38,666 nucleotides of DNA, from NCBI RefSeq assembly GCF_002149965.1, contig NZ_MSQB01000013.1, positions 66,986 through 105,651 of the forward strand, read 5' to 3'. Of the stretch, positions 1 to 7,713 are shown in pieces (within the stretch, counting starts at the first letter, position 1; every line of letters starts with the position of its first letter). Source of the DNA: Novosphingobium panipatense. GTDB lineage: Bacteria; Pseudomonadota; Alphaproteobacteria; Sphingomonadales; Sphingomonadaceae. Position numbers and translations under genes: made by a program. Under the pieces are notes generated by a model. It did not search any database. It worked only from the letters and a program-made list of their open reading frames with translations, and was not told the origin of the DNA.

Positions 1-181
1 ACCCAAGCGCACCCGCCGCAAGAAGGCCGACACTGCCGAGGCAGCCGCCGAGCCCGCGCCCGCAGCACCCGAGCAACCGGCCAAGCAGCCTGCTGCGGAA
101 GTGCCTGCCGAAGAGCAGGGCGAATCGGCTGACGACTCCACGCCGCGTCGCGGCTGGTGGCAGCGCACCTTCGGCAACTGA
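1..181 (+). CDS. rne: Ribonuclease E/G, C-terminal end (partial)
   Basis: Only the last 59 codons are visible, reading from base 2 to the TGA at 179-181. The peptide begins [10 protein letters not shown], continues as an Ala/Pro/Glu-rich low-complexity stretch and ends [12 protein letters not shown] basic and acidic disordered tail closing in a GWWQRTF-type motif is what I recall for sphingomonad RNase E, the endonuclease that scaffolds the RNA degradosome and processes rRNA and mRNA. The catalytic S1/RNase domain lies outside the window, so the identification rests on the tail alone and is an inference. A strong terminator follows 50 bp downstream, so the gene is transcriptionally separate from sdhB. 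Confidence 0.6.
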   Translation, partial: PKRTRRKKADTAEAAAEPAPAAPEQPAKQPAAEVPAEEQGESADDSTPRRGWWQRTFGN

Positions 182-230
182 TCGCGAACAGGGTGGCGGC
201 GCCCGCGCCCTCTCCTTTCCCGGCTACTTC

Positions 231-266
231 GAAGCCCCCGCACGCCTGCGTGCGGGGGCTTCTGGT
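231..266 (+). terminator. Rho-independent terminator after rne
   Basis: A perfect stem, GAAGCCCCCGCACG pairing with CGTGCGGGGGCTTC around a CCTG loop (231-262), is followed by TGGTTTT. It lies 50 bp after the RNase E stop codon on the plus strand. Confidence 0.85.
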
Positions 267-501
267 TTTCCGCCATGCTCACACGGCCACTTTCACCCGG
301 CAGGCACCTTTTCGACGCCGATTGGCGCTGATTTGCCCGCGAATCGTTCGTCCTTCGCAATCCCGCGGCACCGATTTGCAACACCCTGAGGCCACGAAAC
401 CGCTATCCGCCGCACTCTGGCCCTTGCCCCGCGCCGCTGAATCGCTAAGGGGACATTCAGTCGCGGTTCGTGCCGCAGTGCAAGATCACGGGGATTTCTT
501 C
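267..501 (+). other. Leader/promoter region of sdhB
   Basis: These 235 bases hold no convincing gene. The rne reading frame is closed and the plus-strand frame leading into sdhB has no ribosome binding site before 502. A promoter for sdhB must lie here or in the terminator flank, but I could not find a clear -35/-10 pair. CTGAAT...ATTCAG forms a weak 6-bp inverted repeat about 40-60 bp before the start. Confidence 0.4.
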
Positions 502-1284
502 ATGGCTAGCTTCACCCTCCCGGCCAACAGCAAGATCAAGAAGCAGGGCAAGGTCCACAAGGCCGAGGGCGCGACCCGCGTCAAGAAGTTCACCGTCTAC
601 CGCTACGACCCGGATTCGGGCGAAAACCCGCGTTACGACACGTTCGAGATCGATCTCGACAATTGCGGCCCGATGGTTCTCGACGCGATCATCAAGATCA
701 AGAACGAGATGGACTCGACGCTGACCTTCCGCCGCTCCTGCCGCGAAGGCATCTGCGGTTCCTGCGCGATGAACATGAACGGTTCGAACGGCCTGGCCTG
801 CACCACGGCCATCGAGGACCTCAAGGGCGACATCCGCATCACCCCGCTGCCGCACATGGAAGTGATCAAGGACCTCGTCCCCGATTTCACGCACTTCTAC
901 GCGCAGTACGCCTCGATCCGCCCCTGGCTGCAAACGGTTTCGACCACGCCCTCGGGCAAGGAGCGTCTGCAGAGCCCCGAACAGCGCGAAAAGCTGGACG
1001 GCCTCTACGAGTGCATTCTCTGCGCCTGCTGCTCGACCTCGTGCCCCAGCTACTGGTGGAATTCCGACAAGTTCCTCGGCCCGGCAATCCTGCTTCAGGC
1101 CTATCGCTGGCTGGCCGACAGCCGCGACGAGATGACCGGCGAGCGCCTTGACGAGCTGGAAGATCCCTTCCGCCTCTATCGCTGCCACACCATCATGAAC
1201 TGCGCGAACGTCTGCCCGAAGGGCCTGTCCCCGGCACGCGCCATCGCGGAAATCAAGAAAATGCAGGCCGAGCGCCAGGTCTGA
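502..1284 (+). CDS. sdhB: Succinate dehydrogenase iron-sulfur subunit SdhB
   Basis: The protein has 260 residues, the normal length for the iron-sulfur subunit of respiratory complex II, which passes electrons from SdhA-bound FAD to quinone at the inner membrane. All cluster ligands are visible: Cys80, Cys85, Cys88 and Cys100 for the N-terminal [2Fe-2S] cluster (CREGICGSC), then [12 protein letters not shown] (171-182) and [14 protein letters not shown] (228-241) for the [4Fe-4S] and [3Fe-4S] clusters. I chose ATG 502 because the protein begins MASFTLP like its relatives. The open frame continues upstream to 157 but reads through the rne terminator, so that part is not coding. sdhC, sdhD and sdhA are not in the window and rne lies immediately upstream, so sdhB is either a separate unit here or the rest of the operon is elsewhere. 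Confidence 0.96.
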   Translation: MASFTLPANSKIKKQGKVHKAEGATRVKKFTVYRYDPDSGENPRYDTFEIDLDNCGPMVLDAIIKIKNEMDSTLTFRRSCREGICGSCAMNMNGSNGLACTTAIEDLKGDIRITPLPHMEVIKDLVPDFTHFYAQYASIRPWLQTVSTTPSGKERLQSPEQREKLDGLYECILCACCSTSCPSYWWNSDKFLGPAILLQAYRWLADSRDEMTGERLDELEDPFRLYRCHTIMNCANVCPKGLSPARAIAEIKKMQAERQV

Positions 1285-1319
1285 GCCTGCGGTCCCGGCC
1301 TGCGTCAAGCGTCCAACCC

Positions 1320-1790
1320 GTGTCGTCCGACATAACCTCCCATATCGGCTTTCGCTGCGAGCCGGCCCCGGATCATCCCGGCTGGCTCGATTGGGATCTG
1401 GAGGACGACACCCGCTTCAACGCCGTTGGCCTGGGCCGGATGATCCTGAGGTGCGAAGGCGAACGATCGGCGCGCGTCCGGTTGCTGGACGTCGAAAGGC
1501 GGCACAGCAACCTGCATGGCAATATCCACGGCGGCGTCACGCTGGCCTTCATCGACGTTGCCATGTTCGCCACTACATTCAGCGTTCTCGGCCCCGAAAT
1601 ATACGGCGCGGTCACGCTCGATCTCCATAATCAGTTCATTGGCGCGGGCCTGATCGGCAAGCCGCTTGACGTCGTCTGCGAAGTCATGCGCGAGACAGGC
1701 CGCATGGTATTCCTGCGCGGCACGGTCGAACAGGACGACAACCTGGTGTCGAGCTTCCTCGGCACCCTGCGCAAGCCGAGCGCCCGATGA
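1320..1790 (+). CDS. PaaI-like hotdog-fold thioesterase
   Basis: A 156-residue single-domain protein with the hotdog thioesterase signature NIHGGVTLAFIDVAM (about residues 67-81). In PaaI-type acyl-CoA thioesterases the HGG loop and the following helix shape the active site. It probably hydrolyses an acyl-CoA of unknown chain. Translation appears to start at GTG 1320, 35 bp after sdhB, and the stop overlaps the zapE start by 4 nt (ATGA at 1787-1790), so the two genes are probably translationally coupled. The family is clear. The substrate cannot be read from the sequence. Confidence 0.85.
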   Translation: MSSDITSHIGFRCEPAPDHPGWLDWDLEDDTRFNAVGLGRMILRCEGERSARVRLLDVERRHSNLHGNIHGGVTLAFIDVAMFATTFSVLGPEIYGAVTLDLHNQFIGAGLIGKPLDVVCEVMRETGRMVFLRGTVEQDDNLVSSFLGTLRKPSAR

Positions 1791-2902
1791 CCGCGATGCT
1801 CGACCGCTACGAAACGCTGGTCGCGACCGGCGAACTGCGCTCCGACCCCGAGCAGGCGGCGGCGGCAGAGCGGCTCAATCAGCTCCAGCGCGAGATCTAC
1901 AAGGCGCGCACCGCGACCGGCCTGTTCGGCAAGCTGCTCGGCAAGAAGGCGCCCTCCCCGCGCGGCCTCTACATGTGGGGCGGCGTCGGGCGCGGCAAGT
2001 CGATGCTGATGGACCTGTTCCATCAGACCCTCGACATCGAGGAGAAGCGCCGCATCCACTTCCATGCCTTCATGCTGGAAGTCCATGCCCTGCTGCGCGA
2101 GGAGCGCCGCAAGGAAAGCGGTGATCCCATCCCGCCCGTCGCTGCCACGATCGCCCGCAACGTGCGCGTTCTCGCCTTCGACGAGATGGTGGTGAACAAT
2201 TCCGCCGATGCCATGATCATGAGCCGGCTGTTCACGCACCTGATCCTCGATGAGGGCGTGACGATCGTCACCACCTCGAACCGGGCGCCCAAGGACCTCT
2301 ACAAGAACGGCCTCAACCGCGAACACTTCCTGCCCTTCATCGACCTGATCGAGAAGGAACTGGACGTGCAGACCCTGAACGGTCCGACCGACTACCGTCT
2401 CCATCGCCTCGGCGGCATGGCCACATGGCATTGCCCGCTTGGCGAGGAAGCGACCGAGCAGGCGCGCGAGGCGTTCTATCGGCTGACCGATTATCCGCCG
2501 GAAGACAGCGACCACGTTCCCTCCGCCGATATCGACGTCGGCGGCGGGCGCATGCTGCACGTTCCCAAGAGCCTCAAGGGCGTGGGCGTGTTCAGTTTCA
2601 AGCGCCTCTGCGGCGAAGCACGCGGCGCCGCCGACTATCTGGCGATCGCCCGCGCCTATCACACCGTGATCCTGGTCGGCATTCCGAAGATGGGCCCTGA
2701 CCGGCGCAACGAGGCGGCGCGTTTCGTGACTCTGATCGACGCGCTTTACGAGCACAAGGTCAAGCTGATCGCGGCGGCGGATGCCCTGCCCGAGGATCTT
2801 TACGAGGCCGGTGATGGCCGCTTCGAATTCGAGCGCACGGTAAGTCGTCTCAACGAGATGCAGAGCGCCGATTACCTCGCCATGGGCCACGGCGAAGACT
2901 GA
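1787..2902 (+). CDS. zapE: Cell division protein ZapE (AFG1-like ATPase)
   Basis: A 371-residue P-loop ATPase of the AFG1/LACE1/ZapE family. The Walker A motif GGVGRGKS is at residues 65-72, in the family context RGLYMWGGVGRGKSMLMDLF, and the Walker B is RVLAFDEMVV. In Escherichia coli ZapE associates with the Z-ring. Mitochondrial AFG1 homologues act in protein quality control of respiratory complexes, which may explain linkage to sdhB. It overlaps the preceding thioesterase by 4 nt. In many alphaproteobacteria zapE is followed by mdh and sucCD. Here it is followed by the intergenic RNA-like element and the exopolysaccharide region, so the usual synteny is broken after this gene. Confidence 0.92.
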   Translation: MTAMLDRYETLVATGELRSDPEQAAAAERLNQLQREIYKARTATGLFGKLLGKKAPSPRGLYMWGGVGRGKSMLMDLFHQTLDIEEKRRIHFHAFMLEVHALLREERRKESGDPIPPVAATIARNVRVLAFDEMVVNNSADAMIMSRLFTHLILDEGVTIVTTSNRAPKDLYKNGLNREHFLPFIDLIEKELDVQTLNGPTDYRLHRLGGMATWHCPLGEEATEQAREAFYRLTDYPPEDSDHVPSADIDVGGGRMLHVPKSLKGVGVFSFKRLCGEARGAADYLAIARAYHTVILVGIPKMGPDRRNEAARFVTLIDALYEHKVKLIAAADALPEDLYEAGDGRFEFERTVSRLNEMQSADYLAMGHGED

Positions 2903-2905
2903 AAT

Positions 2906-2935
2906 CGTTAACAGTTTGCGAATCAAACGTTAACG
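2906..2935 (+). terminator. Stem-loop after zapE
   Basis: CGTTAAC-A-GTTTG pairs with CAAAC-GTTAACG around the loop CGAAT, giving a 12-bp stem with one bulged A, 4 nt after the zapE stop. There is no T-run behind it, so it may act as an mRNA 3' end stabiliser or weak terminator rather than a classical intrinsic terminator. Confidence 0.45.
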
Positions 2936-2998
2936 CGGCGGGCAAAGCCTTGCTCTCGCGGCAGCCGAGTCACGCCCGATTCTCACGCTCAACAAGCA

Positions 2999-3033
2999 AT
3001 AAAAAACGCCCCATTCCATGATCGGAAAGGGCG
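2999..3033 (-). terminator. Rho-independent terminator of the minus-strand small transcript
   Basis: Read on the minus strand, CGCCCTTTCC pairs with GGAATGGGGCG (one bulge and one G-U pair, loop GATCAT) and is followed directly by TTTTTTATTGC. This is a classical intrinsic terminator about 150 nt after the 11-codon frame at 3151-3186. It lies on the opposite strand from zapE and far from any annotated minus-strand gene except the EAL gene, whose 3' end is at 3267. Confidence 0.75.
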
Positions 3034-3111
3034 CTGCGATGGCGGCTGTGCCTGATTGCTGGTCTAGTCTGTGAAGAAAAATGGCTGTTTTCTGCGGATC
3101 TCAAAGTGAAA

Positions 3112-3139
3112 GAGCGGCACTTCTTTCGAAGTGCCGCTC
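3112..3139 (-). other. Perfect 12-13 bp stem-loop with GAAA tetraloop
   Basis: On the minus strand GAGCGGCACTTC pairs perfectly with GAAGTGCCGCTC around a GAAA loop (one further A-T pair outside). It starts 11 nt after the tandem TAATAA stop of the short frame at 3151-3186 and is followed by TTTCACTTT. It could be a first, leaky terminator or a structural domain of a small RNA. Confidence 0.7.
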
Positions 3140-3150
3140 TCAATTGGTTA

Positions 3151-3186
3151 TTAGCGGCCGTAGCTGCCCCAGTTCCAGCTGTACAT
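3151..3186 (-). CDS. Candidate 11-residue Trp/Tyr-rich micropeptide
   Basis: The frame ATG...TAA on the minus strand encodes MYSWNWGSYGR and ends in tandem stops (TAATAA). A GGGG stretch lies 8-11 nt before the ATG as a possible weak ribosome binding site. A TTGTTA-N17-AAAATA promoter-like pair lies just upstream (3212-3240), a perfect stem-loop follows the stop (3112-3139), and an intrinsic terminator closes the unit (2999-3033). I do not recognise the peptide. It has no signal sequence and is not PqqA. It could be a leader peptide, a micropeptide, a modified-peptide precursor, or a chance frame in a small RNA. An overlapping frame from 3191 reads through the stem-loop and looks like a shadow. 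Confidence 0.35.
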   Translation of the reverse strand: MYSWNWGSYGR

Positions 3187-3211
3187 AACATTACCCCATG
3201 TGAACCGCCGC

Positions 3212-3240
3212 TATTTTGCGGCTGAGGACATGGATAACAA
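3212..3240 (-). promoter_or_regulatory. Promoter-like pair for the small transcript
   Basis: TTGTTA and AAAATA are spaced by 17 nt on the minus strand. The -10 lies about 26 nt before the ATG of the 11-codon frame. The -10 also sits in a small inverted repeat (GCCGC-AAAATA-GCGGC). Confidence 0.35.
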
Positions 3241-3246
3241 TGAGTT

Positions 3247-3267
3247 AAAAAGTCATCAAGACTTTTT
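3247..3267 (-). terminator. Hairpin at the end of the EAL gene
   Basis: AAAAAGTC pairs perfectly with GACTTTTT around a 5-nt loop and overlaps the stop codon of the EAL gene. The A-rich and T-rich arms make it terminator-like on either strand. Confidence 0.55.
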
Positions 3268-5570
3268 TAACCAGTTTGCCGGGACTCCCTTCCCACGATC
3301 TGCGTCAGGAGATCCCGGAATGGGACTGGGCGGCTGACGTAGTATCCCTGGATGGCATCGCACTGCATGGCGCGCAGGATTTCCAGCGCCGCCTGGGTCT
3401 CGACGCCTTCGGCAACGACGGTGCGATCCTGGGAATGCGCCATCTCGATTATCGACTGGACCAGCAGGAGATCTTCCTTGTTGCCTTCCATCGCCTGGAT
3501 GAAGACCTTGTCGATCTTCACTTCCGTGGCGGGCAGATAGCGCAAGTAGTCGATCGTCGCGTTACCCGTGCCGAAGTCGTCGATGGACAGATGAATGCCC
3601 GACTGGACGAGCTTCTGCAGCATCTGGAACGTCCGCGAACTGCGGTCGAGCCGGTCGGTTTCGGTAATTTCCAGGATCAGCCGGTCGGCGGGCAAACCAT
3701 AAGTCGCCAGGATCTCCGCGATCATGCCGGGCAGGCCCGGATTGCGCAGAAGCTGGGCGGAAATATTGACCGACATGGTCATGTCGAAACCGTGGCGGCG
3801 CAGTTCCACGGCCGAGCGCACGGCGTCGTCGATGACGAAGCGGGTGATCCGCTCGATCCGGTGGAATTCCTCGGCGATACGGATGAACTTGTCCGGGCTG
3901 ATCGGTCCGCGCTCGGGGTGGGTCCAACGCACCAGCGCCTCGGCTCCGGTGACGCGGTTGCTGCCGACGTCGAGCTTGGGCTGGTAGGCCACCCAGACCT
4001 CGCCGTTGTCGATGGCGCGATCGAGTTGGGTGAGCAGCGAGATCTCCCACTGCGCCTCATGCTTGCGGCTGTCGAACTTGTAGACGAGTTCGTCGTTGCG
4101 TACGGCCTCTTCGGCCGACTGCATGGCGCTGGCCACACGGCTCGATACCGGCCGGTCGAACTCCGAATCGATGCCGCAGTTGAACGAGAGATCGATGTCG
4201 AGACCGCCGACCTGGATGCCGTTCTGGACGATCCGGTGCAGGCCTTCCAGGTTCTCGAACAAGTCGAAAGTGCTGCGGATCGTCGAGAGCCACATGAACA
4301 TGCCGCCCTCGTGATAGACCGTGACTTCGCTGTCGCTGATGCGGATGCGGCGGACGATCTCGTTGGCGACCTGCCCTTCGACATGCTCGGCGAAGCTGCC
4401 GATGATCGCGCCGTAGTTGCGGATCTGGAGCGCGACGAGAATGCGGCTCGACACGGCATCGTACTTGCGCAGCACCTGCACGCTCGGCAGGCCGGACCCC
4501 GAATTGGTTTCGCCTGCAACTTCCACCCGGTCGAGATTGCGCATGCGGAACACGGCGACGGCGGCCATGGCGATCGCGGGAACGATGTCCACCTGCATAC
4601 GGAAATGGTCGAGCGCCAGAGGGGCGACGATAAGCACGGCGACCAGGCCGGAGAAGCGATAGACGTCGAGCACCCGGCCCCGGCCAAGTCCCGTCAGGAT
4701 CACGCCCAGCACCACCAGGAATGCCGGAAGCCAACCCAGCTCAAGCGGAACGCCTTCCTTCAGCGTTTCCGCCGCAATGGCATGGAAGAACGCACCCGGG
4801 GCATAGCCCTGCGCCGGCAGGGTATGGAGGTCGTGATAGACTTCCGCGCTGGGGGCGATGATGACGTCCTTGCCGCGAATGGTTGCCGGATCGAAACGCC
4901 CCTTGAGTACATCGACGTAGCTTACGGTCGGGAAGGTCGTGTAATCGATGGCATAGTCCGGCCGGAAGACACGCTCGGTGGATCGGGAAACCCCTGCAAT
5001 CTTCGCAGCCATGCTCGGAATGACGCCGATTCGGCTATTGGAAGCGAAGGGGAAGCTCGTGCTCAGATTGAACGGATGCTCCAGCGCCAGAAGCGACACG
5101 GGCTGGGCATTTTCGAGGAATGCGCGCGAAGGCATCGCGGCGGCATAATTGCCCCGCGGCCCGTCCTTGGCGGGCATCGCACCCAGGAACACGCGGTTCG
5201 GAAACGCCTTGAGCGCTTCCAGGAACTGAGCGCGTCCCTGATCCTTTTCGTGGTCGTTCAGAAAGCGATCGATGAAGACGCGCTTGACGCCTGCACCCTG
5301 CAGGTTGCGGATCACGAGCGCGTCATCCGCGCGCGTCACGTCCAGAACTTCCAGCTCTTCCAGGGTCTTGCCGTCCTGGAGAACCATCACGATCTCACCG
5401 TTCGAGGGGTGCATCCGCAGCCAGGTGCGGCCGTTCACCAGAACGTCCTCCAGCGGCAGCGCGGCGCCCGTCACGCCGAGCAGGACGCCGGTCAGCGCCG
5501 CCCAGAAGACGATCCGAAACCTGGCGCTCTTCCACACCTTCGCGGCCCTTGCGCCGAGGTCAGACATCAT
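3267..5570 (-). CDS. CHASE2 - degenerate GGDEF - EAL cyclic-di-GMP phosphodiesterase
   Basis: A 767-residue membrane protein. A transmembrane segment (about 18-38) leads into a periplasmic CHASE2-like sensor (about 45-280), followed by two or three more transmembrane segments (about 285-345), a GGDEF-like region and a C-terminal EAL domain (about 515-755). The EAL catalytic signature is intact: Glu544 in EALVRW, LEITET, IDDFGTG with Asp664/Asp665, a Lys in KIDKVF, and AEGVE. This supports hydrolysis of cyclic-di-GMP. The GGDEF motif is replaced by HEGGMF, so diguanylate cyclase activity is unlikely and that domain is probably regulatory. It lies just downstream of the exopolysaccharide locus on the same strand with a 236-bp gap, which suggests it tunes polysaccharide or biofilm output. 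ATG 5567 is an alternative start with a better-spaced GAGG. Confidence 0.93.
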   Translation of the reverse strand: MMSDLGARAAKVWKSARFRIVFWAALTGVLLGVTGAALPLEDVLVNGRTWLRMHPSNGEIVMVLQDGKTLEELEVLDVTRADDALVIRNLQGAGVKRVFIDRFLNDHEKDQGRAQFLEALKAFPNRVFLGAMPAKDGPRGNYAAAMPSRAFLENAQPVSLLALEHPFNLSTSFPFASNSRIGVIPSMAAKIAGVSRSTERVFRPDYAIDYTTFPTVSYVDVLKGRFDPATIRGKDVIIAPSAEVYHDLHTLPAQGYAPGAFFHAIAAETLKEGVPLELGWLPAFLVVLGVILTGLGRGRVLDVYRFSGLVAVLIVAPLALDHFRMQVDIVPAIAMAAVAVFRMRNLDRVEVAGETNSGSGLPSVQVLRKYDAVSSRILVALQIRNYGAIIGSFAEHVEGQVANEIVRRIRISDSEVTVYHEGGMFMWLSTIRSTFDLFENLEGLHRIVQNGIQVGGLDIDLSFNCGIDSEFDRPVSSRVASAMQSAEEAVRNDELVYKFDSRKHEAQWEISLLTQLDRAIDNGEVWVAYQPKLDVGSNRVTGAEALVRWTHPERGPISPDKFIRIAEEFHRIERITRFVIDDAVRSAVELRRHGFDMTMSVNISAQLLRNPGLPGMIAEILATYGLPADRLILEITETDRLDRSSRTFQMLQKLVQSGIHLSIDDFGTGNATIDYLRYLPATEVKIDKVFIQAMEGNKEDLLLVQSIIEMAHSQDRTVVAEGVETQAALEILRAMQCDAIQGYYVSRPVPFRDLLTQIVGRESRQTG

Positions 5571-5613
5571 GGCCTCGCAAATCTTTCCCCTCTACGCCCA
5601 CTCGCAAGACACG

Positions 5614-5632
5614 GCTTTCCGCATCGGAAAGC
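5614..5632 (-). other. Stem-loop in the EAL gene leader
   Basis: GCTTTCCG pairs perfectly with CGGAAAGC around a 3-nt loop, about 45 nt before the EAL start codon. It could affect leader stability or translation. The rest of the 236-bp gap (5571-5806) contains AGGTTAACCT, a 10-bp palindrome at 5734-5743, in an A/T-rich stretch that may include the promoter. Confidence 0.4.
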
Positions 5633-5781
5633 GTCCGCATTTCAAACGTGTACTGACGACCTGTTCTCTTCATGCACGCCCTGCGATGACGTTGTCGCTG
5701 CCGTGGTTAGAGCAAAGGTCCTAAGAAGAAGTTAGGTTAACCTGCATTGAGAATAAATTTCGCGAACCGTGAGTAACCCAG

Positions 5782-5804
5782 TTGCCCTATGGGGAAAGGG
5801 GCAA
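5782..5804 (-). terminator. Weak hairpin after the exopolysaccharide operon
   Basis: On the minus strand TTGCCC pairs with GGGCAA around an 11-nt loop, immediately after the amidotransferase stop. No T-run follows, so termination here is uncertain. Confidence 0.3.
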
Positions 5805-5806
5805 AA

Positions 5807-7702
5807 TCAGGCGATCTCCAAATGGGTTAGCGAACGATCGAGCATGAGAAGTTGCCACAGGAGGCGCGAATGGTCGCTTCGCGCGGAGATATGGTCCTCG
5901 ACCAGTTTTGCGAGGCGGGCGGTGTCCAGCCAGCCGGTTCGCGCCAGGGCGGCGCCGGATGCGATCTCTCGCGCCGATTGTGCCAGCGGCGCCCGAAACC
6001 ACTGCGCGATCGGGGTGACGAAGCCCTGCTTCGGACGATAGAGAATCTCGTCGGGCAGAGAGCGCCGCATGGTCCGCTTCATCAGCCACTTGCCCTGCCC
6101 GCCCCGCACGCGCAGGCTTTCGGGCAGGCTGGCTGCAAACTCGATGAGGCGGTGATCGAGCAGGGGTTCGCGCGCCTCCAGGCTCACCGCCATGCTCGCG
6201 CGGTCCACCTTGGTCAGGATATCGCCCGGCAGCCAGTGCTTGAGATCGGCATATTGCGCGCGGTCTAGCCCCGAACGGGCAGGTGCCTGGCGCATGAGGT
6301 CCAGCAGGGCATGCTCGGCGCGATAGTCGCCCCGCAGACGTCGGAAATCCTCGGAATAGAGCGTGTCACGCAGCTCCGGCGGGGTGAAACCGATGGCGCG
6401 GGCATAGCCTTGCGCGCTGTCGGCGGCGAGCGAAAGCAGCGTCGACTTGGCGCGTAGCGGCCGAGGCGCCCAGTCCGCCTTGGGGTAGAGCCCGCCGAGA
6501 GTGCCGAACAACGGCCCGCGAATCGCCTGCGGGATCAGTCCGCGCACGCGGTCCTCGCTGCGCTGGAACAGATGGCGGCGATAGCCTGCGAAAGCCTCGT
6601 CCGCGCCGTCGCCAGAAAGCGCCACCGTCACCGATTCGCGGGCCAGCTGGCAGACCCGCCAGGTCGGCAGAGCCGAGGCATCGGCGAAAGGCTCGTCGAA
6701 CATCGCGGCGAGGCCGTTGATAGCGGCGAAATCGTCGGGCGAGACCTGCCGGGCGCGGTGATCCGTGCCGAAGCGCAGGGCGATCTGCGCGGCATAGTCG
6801 CTCTCGTCCAATGCGGCGACATCGAAGCCGATCGAGCAGGTCTTCACCGGCTGCGTGCTTGCCTCGGCCATGAGCGCGACAACGCTGGAGCTGTCCACCC
6901 CGCCAGACAGGAACGCCCCCAGAGGCACGTCCGCCGCCATGCGGGAAGTAACCGCCTGCCGCAGCAGGTGGTGCAGCTCCGCTTCGAGATCAGCTACTTT
7001 GCCCTTGCGGCGCTCTGCGAAGGAAACGTCCCACCACTGCACCGGGCGGGGTAGCGGCGCGCCGTGGCGCAGCAGCAGCGAATGCCCCGCAGGCAGCTTG
7101 GTCACACCCTTCAGGATCGCGCGCGTATCGGGCACGTAGCCCCAGGCGAGATAGTCCTCCACCGCCAGCGGATCGAGTTCGCGGCGCAGCAGCGGATGGG
7201 CCAGCAGCGCCTTGAGTTCGGAACCGAAGGCCAGGCTGCCGTCGCTGAGCGGGGCCATGAACAACGGCTTCACGCCCAGCCGGTCTCGCGCCAGGAACAG
7301 CGTGCGCGCTTCGAGATCGTAGATCGCGAAAGCGAACATGCCGTGCAGGCGAGAGACGCAGTCCGGCCCCCAGCGCTGCCAGGCGGCGAGAATGACCTCG
7401 CTGTCGCCGTCGGTGCGAAATTCCGCGCCGCCCGCGCGCAGTTCCTGCCGCAGCTCCCGGTAATTGTAGATCTCGCCGTTGAAGACCAGCATGGCCCGGC
7501 CGTCCGGCGAGAGCATGGGCTGCGGCGAACCGGCAAGGTCGATGATCGAAAGCCGCCGATGGCCCAGGCCGACCCCCGGCGCGGTCCAGACGCCGCTGCC
7601 GTCAGGCCCGCGATGCGCGATCGCGTCGCACATGGCCTCCACCCGTGCCGGGTCCACCGGCTTGGGGGTTTCGAGATGGTAGATACCGGCGATTCCGCAC
7701 AT
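5807..7702 (-). CDS. XrtA-associated asparagine synthetase-like amidotransferase
   Basis: A 631-residue two-domain protein. The N-terminal class II glutaminase begins MCGIAGIYHL, so the nucleophile Cys2 is exposed once Met is removed, and it carries RGPDG (31-35) and NGEIYN (75-80). The C-terminal synthetase has the PP-loop SGGVDSS (266-272). By family knowledge it moves ammonia from glutamine to a carboxylate activated by ATP. In exosortase A loci the enzyme is a constant member and probably amidates a sugar acid or other carboxyl group of the exopolysaccharide. ATG 7702 is chosen because it gives Cys2. The open frame extends to 8005 but would overlap the exosortase gene. The gap to the exosortase stop is 11 nt. 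It is the last gene of the operon. Confidence 0.92.
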   Translation of the reverse strand: MCGIAGIYHLETPKPVDPARVEAMCDAIAHRGPDGSGVWTAPGVGLGHRRLSIIDLAGSPQPMLSPDGRAMLVFNGEIYNYRELRQELRAGGAEFRTDGDSEVILAAWQRWGPDCVSRLHGMFAFAIYDLEARTLFLARDRLGVKPLFMAPLSDGSLAFGSELKALLAHPLLRRELDPLAVEDYLAWGYVPDTRAILKGVTKLPAGHSLLLRHGAPLPRPVQWWDVSFAERRKGKVADLEAELHHLLRQAVTSRMAADVPLGAFLSGGVDSSSVVALMAEASTQPVKTCSIGFDVAALDESDYAAQIALRFGTDHRARQVSPDDFAAINGLAAMFDEPFADASALPTWRVCQLARESVTVALSGDGADEAFAGYRRHLFQRSEDRVRGLIPQAIRGPLFGTLGGLYPKADWAPRPLRAKSTLLSLAADSAQGYARAIGFTPPELRDTLYSEDFRRLRGDYRAEHALLDLMRQAPARSGLDRAQYADLKHWLPGDILTKVDRASMAVSLEAREPLLDHRLIEFAASLPESLRVRGGQGKWLMKRTMRRSLPDEILYRPKQGFVTPIAQWFRAPLAQSAREIASGAALARTGWLDTARLAKLVEDHISARSDHSRLLWQLLMLDRSLTHLEIA

Positions 7703-7713
7703 AGCGTTCTGGC

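Larger units (their letters stand above)
3000..3205 (-). ncRNA. Candidate small transcript (sRNA or micropeptide mRNA)
   Basis: The minus-strand interval has the parts of an independent transcription unit about 200 nt long: promoter-like hexamers (3212-3240), a 13-bp GAAA-capped stem-loop, about 75 nt of unstructured A/T-richer sequence, and a U-tailed terminator. It is separated from the EAL gene upstream by a hairpin at 3247-3267. The 5' end is inferred from the -10 position and is approximate. No known RNA family was recognised. Confidence 0.4.

Noticed and set aside
157..501. N-terminal extension of SdhB
   Set aside because: The frame runs through the end of rne and its terminator hairpin and lacks a start signal; SdhB normally begins at the ATG at 502.
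2970..3191. 73-codon minus-strand frame starting MLCTAGTG
   Set aside because: It reads through the perfect stem-loop at 3112-3139 and the terminator at 2999-3033, and its translation has no protein-like features; the shorter frame at 3151-3186 fits the RNA layout better.
3276..5735. Long plus-strand open frame opposite the EAL gene (819 codons)
   Set aside because: It mirrors the minus-strand gene in high-GC DNA; its translation is His/Arg/Asp-rich with no domain, and the minus-strand protein has clear CHASE2 and EAL motifs.
5734..5743. CtrA binding site in the AGGTTAACCT palindrome
   Set aside because: Only one TTAA half is present at the right spacing; the second half-site is missing.
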